Part shown: one piece after another, positions 23,576 through 64,000 of the stretch | Position numbering within the stretch: position 1 is the stretch's first letter | Layout of the letters: every line of letters begins with the position of its first letter | Source: Himantopus leucocephalus | Taxonomy: Eukaryota > Chordata > Aves > Charadriiformes > Recurvirostridae | Assembly (NCBI GenBank): GCA_003993805.1 | Contig: RSEF01000020.1 | Location: 907,357-971,356 of the forward strand | Reading direction: 5' to 3' | Length of the DNA: 64,000 nucleotides | Position numbers and translations under genes: made by a program | The notes under the pieces: generated by a model | What the model was told of the DNA's origin: nothing | Database searches by the model: none | Seen by the model: only the letters and a program-made list of their open reading frames with translations

Positions 23576-25834
23576 TCATTTGTGGAACGAAATCCTGCCT
23601 TCGGCTGCCAGTCTCTCGATGAGGCTGAATTCGATGTCAGCGTCGTGGACCCTTGTCCTGCGAAAGGCTCCAGACCAACGGTTTTTCTCCCAGTAGTGGT
23701 GCCAGTTCCCTTCGCTGTCTGCTCCGAAGCCAAACACGGAGACCTGCATGCACACCAGCAAGAGCCATCGCTGCGCAGGCGCTCAGTCAGCCGGAGAGCA
23801 CGCGGACAAGCGGTGCAACGGTGGTAAGGTGGCAGCACCCAGTCCTGCTGACCATGCTCACCTGCTGGCAGGCATGCAAGGCGAAGAGCAGGGCTGTGAA
23901 GCCGGTGGAAGGGTACCGCCCGTGGCGCTGCGTCCAGTTGTCATGGATGTACTTGAGGAAAGCTGGGCTCAGGATCAGCACCTGAGTGGGGAACGGAGGA
24001 GCCATCAGCTCCTCATGTTGCTGTGAACAGCCAGCCCCCTCCACCAGCACAGCCATCAGCTCTTCTGCTCACCGTGTCTGCCCGCACCCCACTGAAAAAC
24101 AAGCCTGGTCTGTGCCCAGAGGAGCCCTCCCTGCCCAGGAGGCGTTGGAGCACGCCGAGACCTTACCTTGTTTCTGTCCGCCTTGATGAACTGTTTGACT
24201 CTCACGTATGTGCTGCAAAAGCCAGAGGACAGCAATGAGCGTGGGGCACTCCTGCTGCTGGGGTCTCTCCTTTGGAGGCAGCCGGTTTGCAGAGGGTGGC
24301 ACCCATCCCCATAGCACCCTCACACCCTTGGACTGCTCCAGCAGCATCCCCTGGCCTGGCTCTGGGAAGAGACATCAAGCCCATGGCCCCACAGTGGGGA
24401 CAGCCACCATCCCAGCCCACTTCCCCAAACTGCGGTGTAGGGGGATGCCAGGACCCTCGCCCAGGGGCCCTTCATCCCACTAGGACCATAGTGTCAGGGC
24501 CCCAGTGAGGCGCCAGGGTCCCCAGGACCAGTCCATGCCATCGCCAGGGTCTGCAGCACAAAAGACGCTATCCCCTGAAGCTGACGCACTGCGTGAGCTC
24601 TCCGGTGGAGAAGGCGCTGGCCACCCACTGCAGGTCCAGTGGCTTGAAGGGGACAAGGACAAGGTGGACACCAGGCCCAAGGTTCACTGCACTCTCCGGG
24701 TACATGAAGTGATGTGTTGTTCTCATGCCAACATCCAGCTCAAAGCCAGCAATCTTTGCTCTGTTCATCCTAGGGGACAGAGGGAAAGCACGTCCCGAAA
24801 TGAAGATGTGCACCATGCCAGTCCCAGGGCTGCCAGTCCCACCGGGCAAGGACACCAGGTCACCCTGGCCAGCAGCAAAGAGGGGACATGGGCAACACAG
24901 GGCAGGTGTGCGCCCCAGAGTGGGGGGGGGCTTCCAGCTGCCCCCCCTCCCCTGGGCTATCGCAGGGCTTGTGTTGGCAGATTTCACAGGGTGTCTGGGG
25001 GCTGGGGCATGCCAAGGTCCTGAGGAGACAGGGAGGGGACAAGCCCCTTTGGGTCACCCACCTCAGCACCCAGTCATGAGCATCGATCCGCGGCCCATAG
25101 CCGGACCCCTTCAGCCGCCCCGAGTTCCCCACCACCGCACAAGTCCTGCAGCGAGACGGGTCCCACACGCTGCCAGTCGGGGCCGGGAGGACAGTGAAGA
25201 GCTGCTGAATTATGGCTTGGAGCTGGACGCCATTCGGGTGACCCTGCAGGGTCTGGGAGAGCAAGGGCAGTGACAGGCAGAATCAGCTCCCCACCCCCAC
25301 CCCCCCACCCCTACCAGTACCCCAAAAGGGGGACAGAGCCCCACTCGTCCCAGCAGAGACCTGGGGAAGGTACAGAAAAAATGGATGGGATATTAGGAAA
25401 AGGTTGCAGGACAGGCAAAAGGGGGGGGCAAGGTGGGGGTGGTGAGCTGGGGTCCCTGCACTGCCTTCATGCTCCGTGGCATCTGTCCAACTTGACCTTG
25501 GCCCTGCCCCACTGCAAACAGATTTGAGGAGCCCGGGAAGAGACCCACGCCCCCCCCCTGCTATGCTCCCACTCACCAGCCACCACTGAACCACGTCCGA
25601 GGGGAGCTCGTGGGCTGCGCCTGTCAGCAGAGGCCCCATGGCCATGTTGTAGCGGGTGTTGAACCATGTGGAGCTGTTGGCACTGGCGGTGCAGCGGTCT
25701 GCAGGGGTGTCAAGGAGGGAGGGAGCCCCAGGGACGGGGCCGAGGTCATCCGTGGGGGCGCGGAAACATTGCCACAGGACCAGCAGCAGGCATAGGGCCA
25801 GCACCACCTGCGTGTGCCTCTGGCACAGCATCAC
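23576..25834 (-). CDS. ST3Gal1/2-like beta-galactoside alpha-2,3-sialyltransferase
   Basis: GT29-family Golgi enzyme that would move sialic acid from CMP-Neu5Ac to the 3-OH of terminal galactose; the ST3Gal1/2 branch prefers Gal-beta1,3-GalNAc. Six exons: 25577-25834, 25062-25252, 24590-24769, 24167-24212, 23862-23981, 23576-23743; all phases join and give 320 aa. Seen: signal anchor at ~9-23 ([12 protein letters not shown]), N-glycosylation site NSS at 53, sialylmotif L from ~121 ([16 protein letters not shown]), motif S at ~229-252 ([20 protein letters not shown]), motif III HHYWE at 280-284 and motif VS HDADIE at 298-303. All catalytic motifs are present. It is slightly shorter than human ST3GAL1, mainly in the stem. 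The exon pattern matches ST3GAL1. Comparative work has named an extra ST3Gal1/2-related group ST3Gal8 (from memory); this may be it, so no symbol is given. Confidence 0.93.
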
Positions 25835-28456
25835 TCATGCCACCTGCAGCGAGATGTCACCGGGACCAATGGCAGTGTCACCACAGGACCCCGTCCCTCC
25901 CTGCCCAGCCTCCTGGGACACCCTTTGGCTGCTCACCAACCCTGCAGGGACCTGAAATAGCCTGGTACGTATTTCCTTTTCAAACCGTTCAATAGCTTTA
26001 TCGCTGTGCTCTGCTTCTGGCACTGCCACAGTTACTTGGGGCCGGGCTGGCAGCACGTGCAGTCCGAGGAGCTGCTTTCCACCTGCAATGCTTTTAGGGT
26101 CTGCAAATTGACCCGCAAACAAGCGGTTGAAGCGTCATCACCCCAGCCACAAGCTGAACTCCAGCTCCCCTGCAGAGCGACAGCCGCTCGCCCACAAATC
26201 GGCCCCTCTGCAGGCAGCAAGCCCTGCCACCTCCTCCCACGCACTGCGGAGCAGCCGACAGGCCGAGTCATGTGTGTTTACTGATGAGCGGGACGAGTTT
26301 GGGGAGGAAGCTGATGCTGAGAGCTGCCACCGCCGAGGCCACGCAGGCGCTGTGCAGCCAGCAAGGCGCTCCCTCCCCAGTGGCCCTGGGGTCTGGCAGC
26401 TTCAAGGACACCGAATCATCGCCAGGAGGAGCAGGCGGTACTAACTGCTGTCTGCGTGCATGAACCTTTCTTAAATACCCATATTTAACTGACTTTTCTG
26501 TTCTCCATCTAAAAGCACTCACGTAAACCTAAAGCCAAAGGGAAAAGGGTTTTCTCATCCTCAGGGAGTTCACGAAGTGCTCAGCCTCTCAGGACCTGGC
26601 TCCCGTGAGCAAGGCAAGAATGAGGAGCAGGGATGTGTGGACAGCCTCCATCCCAGGAAGTCAGGTTTGGGAGGGGGAGTCCCCTCTGTACGGGGAAAGC
26701 TGAAGGAGAGGTAAAACCCCTCCTGCCCTCAGAGGAGCACCCTGTGCTTCCCACCAGTCCCCTGGGTGCTGACCCGTGGCCCCATGTCAGCACCAGCTTC
26801 ATTTCTCCACATTAACCGTTTTCTGCAGCTCCTGCAGCACAGATGTACCTGCTCACTGTGGTATCCAACCAGCTGCACTCAAATCTGACCCACAGGACAC
26901 ACACGCGACAGCAAAACTGCTGCTCCTGGGGGTCTGAGGAATGGGCAGAGATGAGAGATGGAGGGGGGAGGTTTGGACAATCCAAGGTGGCTGCAGTGGG
27001 TCACAATCCCCTGCAAGCCTGCCCTTTCGAAAAGCTACTGAACCGTCACCTCTTCTTAAAGGGAAGCACAAACATGCCACCACCAACATGCTGGAAACGC
27101 GGATGTGGGTGCTCCCGAGCAGGAAGTGGCCACGAAATGCCGGCTCTTCACCCCATAGGCTTGGGGGGACCCTCAAGGCCCCCGATGCTCTCCCTGATGG
27201 CAGCTGTGAACCCCCGTGACTTAGTCTTTTTGCCCTCCTGCAGCAGCCACAAGCGTTTTCCGTGATGGAGGCGAAGAGTATCCATCTGACACGCTGGTCA
27301 GACTAGGAGCCAGTGGTCCCCCGGGCTGGTTCAGGCACTTGTAAAGCCTCGGCAGTTATTAAGCCGCAGCCCATGGAGGGGGACGAGCCAGCTGGTGGCT
27401 GCACAGTTGGCGCCAGCAGCTCTGTTAAGCCCAGAGCCAGGGGACTCAGGCAGCACAGTGAATATTTCATGAAGCTTTTTGCAGTCTCCTGTCGCTGGGG
27501 AGGGCAGGGCTCTGGACAGGCAGGGTTGAGCTATGCCCATGCGCAGCCCGTGCCCTGTGGATGGGACCTCTCCACCTCCACCAGCACCCACCATGGCGGC
27601 TGAAACACCCTCCCTCGGCCCCATGCCCAGAGGTTCCCTCACCTCGAGGTTCCCCAGCCCAGCACCATCAGCCACAAGCCACTGCGGTGCGGCCATGCAG
27701 CTGCTGCACTGAGCTGCACCCAGTAGCCACAGACCTGTCTCCGTCCCCGCTCAGCCCCAAGAGACACCGCCAGGAGCTCCCCAGGCCTGCAGCCTCTTTC
27801 CTGACCTTCACAGTGTCATGAACACCCGGTCCCCAGCCACCTGTCCCTGGGGCCCCTCACCTCCTCCTCGGAAGTGCTGCTGGTCAGGGACAGGCGAAGA
27901 TGATGCTCCCAGGCTCAGTCACCTCGCCAGTGCTCTTTGCAAGCTGCAACAACCGCCACGGGAAAAGGAAGTGTTGCACCATGACGTGGGGGGAAACAGA
28001 GCCTCACAGCGAGCGGCACAGTGAAGTCAGGGCTGCCGTCCCTTCTCCAGCAGTGGCCACCACTCTGGTATCCTGGCACAGCCCTCCCACACAGCCCAGC
28101 ACCATAGTGGCCACCAGTCCCACTGGAGCCACATGCCCTGGCCATGTTCCCAGGGCCAAATCAGGTAATTTATCAATTAACATGTTCCTCTGAGGGTGGG
28201 AAAAGCTGCCTGGAGTGGAACTGCCCTCCTGCCACTAAGGGTCCTGCTGGGATGGCTCAACTTCTGCTGACGCCGACACCAGCAACACGGAGGTCTCAAC
28301 AGCCTCGTGAACGCAGCAGGTCACCAGCTGGTTTCTTTTGCTTACCTGGATGGCATTTTGACTCAGAGAGGACAGTTGAAGGCTGTGAAATGTGCCTCGG
28401 CAACTGGAAAAACACAGCCAGTGGAGAAAAACCATGCAAGCTGAAATGTGAGTAAT
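25835..28456. other. Intergenic region upstream of the ST3GAL-like gene
   Basis: GC-rich sequence between the sialyltransferase start and the ASAP-like 3' UTR. It should hold the sialyltransferase promoter and 5' UTR, but I cannot fix a transcription start. Apart from the repeat arm at 26257-26325, no exon or known repeat is supported; the many open frames reflect high GC. Confidence 0.45.
26257..26325 (+). repeat. Inverted repeat arm B (69 bp)
   Basis: Partner of 20499-20567 in opposite orientation, 64 of 69 bases identical, about 420 bases upstream of the sialyltransferase start codon. Outside these 69 bases the two loci do not align by eye. On the minus strand it reads an open stretch with PKLVPLISKHT and a stop. 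Identity of the family unknown. Confidence 0.85.
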
Positions 28457-28582
28457 TTTATTCAGGGGGGGGTGAGCCCTCTTTGCTCTGATGCCTGCGA
28501 GGAGGTGCCCGAGGGAGAGCCACAAAGAGGAAGCATCTACAAACTCAAACCAGAACAGAGCGCCAAAGAGACAGTATTTATT
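28457..28582 (-). terminator. Two poly(A) signals of the ASAP-like gene
   Basis: AATAAA on the minus strand at 28577-28582 and 28457-28462, about 660 and 780 bases past the ASAP-like stop codon. They suggest tandem polyadenylation, but use of either cannot be read from sequence. Confidence 0.5.
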
Positions 28583-29240
28583 GGCATCATATGTTATCTC
28601 CACCATTGCTGGGGGGCCAGGCACTGAAGGAGCAATGCCCTGAGCTGCTACAGAGCACATTTTCTGAAGCACAGTGAAACCTGGGTGGGAGGAATTAGGG
28701 GCGGCACAGGCTTGTGGTGATGTTGGCTCCACTGCACTTGTTTGCATTCCCAAGATGTGTGCTTAGCCCTCAGCAGAAGCCCCTTTCCCGGGGATCTGCA
28801 TGCCAGCACGGTTCCACTTGCAGCTCTGGAGCCCTGCAGGGCACAGCGCGATCATTTCCATGAGCACTAGCAGAGCGGGGAGCACCGCGGGACAGGCAGC
28901 GCGGCCAGGGCGAGGCGGGAGCCAGGCGTTTGGCAGCAGAGTGCCCCGGGGCTGATTCCTGCATGGGGATGTGGCTGGGGCAGGAGCACATCTGTGGAGC
29001 ATGTAGGTTGCTGTGTTCTCTACCTTTGCCTGGCCAAGGGAGAGCCTGGCACTGTTGTCAGCCCATGGGAGGAGTAGGCTGGGGGGACAGGGGTGCTGGG
29101 GCAGCAGAGGTGAGGGAGGCAGCACTGGGGCAGCTGGTGCTCCCAGCCTGGTCATCCCTGGGGCCTTCGATGCAGACGGGAGCTTGGGTGATTGCATTTT
29201 AAGCAGCTGATCAATCTTCTTTCTTGAATTGAAGCAGCTC

Positions 29241-54082
<24,842 letters not shown>

Positions 54083-54200
54083 GGTACTGCGGCGAGGTGG
54101 CGCCAGGAAGGGGAACTGCTGGCGGGAGCCGCGGTCACGCCGGGGCTGGGCAGGGGCGGAGGGCTGGGGTCACGCTGCCGCCAGCAGCGAGGGCAAAAGG
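54083..54200 (-). promoter_or_regulatory. CpG-rich 5' UTR/promoter region of the ASAP-like gene
   Basis: Directly upstream of the start codon the sequence becomes rich in CG dinucleotides (gcggcgag, gccgcggtcacgccgggg, gctgccgcc), as in CpG-island promoters. No TATA box is evident. The transcription start is not determined. Confidence 0.5.
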
Positions 54201-55105
54201 GAGCTTCTCACCCTGCACACCCACACCCCGAACAGACACGCAGCCCCCCGCAGCGTGCACGCACTGACACGCGCCAGCACACCCAGGCACATAGCAGCAC
54301 AGCTGCAAATCCTGCAATTATATACTGAAATATTTTGAAGAAGCCTGAGGCTTTCAGTCACAGGGAGCCCCAGCCTGATGGTGCAGTGGAAAATGTAGCT
54401 GAGCATGGCTGCAAGAGCCAAGAAGCTGCTTGGGGATGCGTACTGGGTGTGCTGGGGTACACTGAGCTGCTGGCATGGACCAGCCACCGCTGAGGCACAC
54501 CAGGGATGCTGGGATGCACCGGGCACTGTTTGTGAAGGCTGGGGATGACGCAGCACTGGGAGCAGCACTGTCACACCCCAAGGTCCCGCTCCAGCCCCAC
54601 ACAGATGCGACGTGACCTGAGCCCTTCGCAGCCTGTTTCACTGCCCCTGCAGCCCAAGGGTCCCCTGGGGGAGAGAGGGCTCCCCCTTTGCTATTCTGGG
54701 GCCCCGTCCAGCAACTGAACCCCAGCCCCCCTGGGGGAGCACTATGTCTGCCCCACACGCACCCCTGGCTTCAGGTCCAGCCAGAGTCCTCACCTGCTGT
54801 GGAGTAATTGCTGGAGGTGACTTAGAAATTAAATTTATAGTTGTATTTTAAGGAAAGGTACAGCATCGAAGAAACTTTCAGGGCAGAGTGCAGCTGGTGT
54901 GCAAGGGATGCATTTCACAGAGGTTCCTTGGGCAACCTGAGATGTTGGTGACATCAGGGGAGTCTGGTGTACTGACTCTAAGAGAAACAGCGCGGGGGAT
55001 GGAGTGGAGACACCGCGGCCAAACTCTGTGATAAAACGGGAACTTGAAGGTCTTATGGAACTCCTGAAGGTCTTATGGAACTGATAAGCTGCCTAATTGC
55101 TACCC
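54201..55105. other. Intergenic sequence left of the assembly gap
   Basis: No exon supported. It contains an imperfectly bordered 20-bp tandem duplication at 55045-55084 and ends at the run of Ns. Confidence 0.5.
55045..55084. repeat. 20-bp tandem duplication beside the gap
   Basis: The unit beginning tgaaggtcttatggaact occurs twice at a 20-base spacing, differing only in the last two bases, 21 bases before the assembly gap. Confidence 0.9.
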
Positions 55106-55205
55106 NNNNNNNNNNNNNNNNNNNNNNNNNNNNNNNNNNNNNNNNNNNNNNNNNNNNNNNNNNNNNNNNNNNNNNNNNNNNNNNNNNNNNNNNNNNNNNN
55201 NNNNN
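55106..55205. other. Assembly gap (100 N)
   Basis: Exactly 100 Ns, the usual placeholder for a gap of unknown size. Order and distance between the ASAP-like gene and the ferlin gene depend on scaffolding here. Confidence 0.98.
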
Positions 55206-55290
55206 AATCGTGATAGTTCAATATACATATTGAACGTGACCGGACTTCCAACGCCGCATTGGGCAACGCTCAGAATTTAAGCCGAGCCAC
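55206..55290. other. CpG-dense, hairpin-bearing gap edge
   Basis: Right after the Ns lies a stretch with unusually many CG dinucleotides, beginning with a near-palindrome at 55216-55235 (gttcaatat, two bases, atattgaac). It does not look like its surroundings. Nature unknown. Confidence 0.5.
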
Positions 55291-55877
55291 CCCCAGCCCC
55301 TCTGATATTTGAGGATAGGGTGGAATGCAAGGGGGTTTATTTTCTGCCAAATTACTTTCCCCTTTAACACAACACCTGCTCCTCACCTGCCTGCCTGGAT
55401 CCACTCAGCTATTTTTCTCCCCAAAACTTAACTCTATTCCCGCCCCACTCAAAGGACAATCAGGCAGCCATCTTGACTATAAAAACCCATTGTCAGTTAA
55501 TTTCTTTGGATATGCAACAGTCCCTCTGAGCATCATCTCCTGCACCAGAATGAGACCCCTCAGAAGGCATCTGTGCTGTCAAAATTCAGGGTGAAGCACC
55601 TCCATTTGAGATCAGATCATGTGAGGGCTTGTCTGTGCAGAAGACAGGAACCCTCGGGCACCAAAGACCATGCTGAGAACAAGTCTCATTTAATTTACAT
55701 CAGCCCAACACCACAATAGCGATTCATGCTGACAACCCTCTGCTGATGTTCCAGCGCTGTGCTAGCCAGGAGGAAGGGCGAAGGGGCATTGTCGAGGACT
55801 GCCTGCAGCAGGCTGGCCCCCGGCTCCACAAAGCAGCTACAAAACACAAGCAGCATTGGAGAGAGCAGCCAAGGAGC

Positions 55878-55883
55878 TTTTAT
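55878..55883 (-). terminator. FER1L4: Candidate poly(A) signal of the ferlin gene
   Basis: AATAAA on the minus strand about 740 bases past the ferlin stop codon. Other variants (ATTAAA near 55688) are possible. Confidence 0.4.
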
Positions 55884-56618
55884 TCCTATAGAAATGAAGA
55901 GCCAAAATGAAGCTTGAAGCAAGCCCAAATCCAACCCAGCAGACGCAGATGAGGCTGTTAAGCAGCTTGTAAGGAGTGACAACCAGAAAGTCTGTGTCCT
56001 GGGGAGTGCTACCATGTCCAGAGCCAACTCCAATTCCAGGAGCTGTTCCTGCGCTCTTGGCATGGCAGGAAGCTCATGGCTACCATGGCTCTGTCATCCT
56101 TCTCCCTAGTGAGCCCCATTCAAAGGTCTTCCAGGTCCTACCTCTGCCAGGACCATACACTAGACCTGCCTTCCCCCTGTACAATGTGTTTTGAACTCTT
56201 CAGGCAAAGGCCTGGGAAGTGCCAAGTGCTGTCAAGCTGGGGCATGGATGGTTCTGTATGTCTCCATCTCTGCCAGAATCGCTCTCAACGGCAAGAGCTG
56301 TTTTCAGCTGCCATGTCTGTGGGGACAGCCCCAGCAGATCCTGTTTTCCCACCCTCCCAGTCCCACAAATAATTTTTTTTTCCCCAAAGCTGTAACTGTC
56401 CTTCAAGGAGTTTGTCTTATTTAGTAGGTTGGTTACTTGGTTTCTTAGCATCTCACGGGTACTTAGCATGGAATGTGACTCCCCAAAGAGATGCCACTTC
56501 TGCAAGTCTCTAACTCTGAAGGTTGTCTCTGAACCTGCAGGATTTCCTTAAACTTTCTGGTCCAGCCTCAATTCCTGCAATCACCCCTGTCTTTGAGTAG
56601 TCCTGTGCTGGAAAGAAT

Positions 56619-63264
<6,646 letters not shown>

Positions 63265-64000
63265 CTGCAGCAGGACACAGCCAGGTAGAAGATGAAAGCA
63301 TCTGGCCAGCAGGAGCCACGTGAGGATGTTAGTCACAGGGACAAGTAAGGAAAGTTGATGGACTGGGCAAACAGCACCTCCCCAGCAAAGCAAAATGGGG
63401 AGAAGCAGGAGGGTGAGGATGAAGGGAATGAGTGATGAGGAAAACTGTAGGCAGGAAGACAAACAAACTAAGAGAAATAAGAGGAAAAGGGCAAAAAAGA
63501 ATTTACTATGGTCCTGGGAAAAAGGTCCAGGGGACACCGAGGAGGATGTGACCCTCTGGGGCAGTTTAAGTCCCCATGTCTCTGTGGTAGTGCCGACAGA
63601 TCCATGGATGAGAGGTTTTGCCCTAGGAATGCTCCAGGAAAGCACCACTTGTCACTTGGCAGTGACACATAGCTGTGCTCTCCATTAATTAACTCATTTA
63701 ACTCTGTTAATTGACTCATTTGGCACAGTGAAGCCAAATGGCCATTCAAGACCAAATCCTGCCATTGGGGAGAAAAGCGGGAACCAACAGGTGAGGACAC
63801 AATGACCCACCCACCCCCGGGTTTACAGAGAGCATCTCTGAGATCAAAACCATCCCAAGCAGTCCCTGAGCACAGCAGAGGTTCACGGGGCACCAACTGC
63901 AGCCAGCTCTCAGGGGAACACTAGAAGAGCACTTTATTTCCCCCTTCCCAGCTACCCAGTGACCTGAGAAAAGGGCAAAAGGGCTTTTGGAGGCTCTTTG
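63265..64000 (-). other. FER1L4: Ferlin-gene intron at the right edge
   Basis: No further ferlin exon is recognised here; the open frames on both strands do not match ferlin sequence. The next upstream exon is expected beyond the window. Confidence 0.5.

Noticed and set aside
24725..25273. 182-codon plus-strand open frame
   Set aside because: Antisense shadow of sialyltransferase exons 2 and 3.
26268..26522. 84-codon minus-strand frame over inverted repeat arm B
   Set aside because: Only the 69-bp arm is shared with the partner; the rest is GC-rich sequence without family similarity, so no gene is called.
63468..63896. 142-codon minus-strand frame upstream of the ferlin exons
   Set aside because: No ferlin similarity and no splice sites that fit; treated as intron.

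Overview
The window looks like bird nuclear DNA. It carries spliced vertebrate genes and several copies of the CR1 LINE in different states of decay. No bacterial or viral gene is seen. I cannot name the species. The left part (to about 23.1 kb) is AT-rich with long introns; the rest is GC-rich with short introns, as on a bird microchromosome. Exon limits given here were read by eye from homology, GT/AG sites and reading phase.

Four protein genes are present. (1) ERGIC3 on the + strand, 3' part only: a 15-nt microexon at 7179-7193 and six further exons, with the stop at 20888. Its introns hold CR1 pieces and a probable decayed retrocopy. (2) An intact six-exon ST3Gal1/2-type sialyltransferase gene on the - strand (23576-25834, 320 aa), tail-to-tail with ERGIC3. 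(3) An intact 26-exon ASAP-family Arf-GAP gene on the - strand (29241-54082, about 947 aa: BAR, PH, ArfGAP, ankyrin, proline-rich, SH3). (4) The 3' end of a ferlin gene on the - strand, best matched to FER1L4 (56619 to beyond 63264), after a 100-N assembly gap.

In human, from memory, ERGIC3 and FER1L4 are neighbours and FER1L4 is annotated as a pseudogene. Here a sialyltransferase gene and an ASAP gene lie between them, and the ferlin exons are open. Human 8q24 carries FER1L6, ASAP1 and ST3GAL1. The simplest reading is that this interval is the sister (2R ohnologue) of the 8q24 block, with two members retained in this lineage and lost from the human locus. This is the main biological point of the window.

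Other signals: a 69-bp near-identical inverted pair on both sides of the ST3GAL-like gene, a conserved ERGIC3 microexon with a strong pyrimidine tract, and an odd CpG-rich, hairpin-bearing sequence at the right edge of the assembly gap. The gene products all act in or near the secretory and endosomal membrane system (ER-Golgi cargo receptor, Golgi glycosyltransferase, Arf GTPase regulator, membrane-fusion C2 protein), but nothing in the sequence shows that they work as one pathway.
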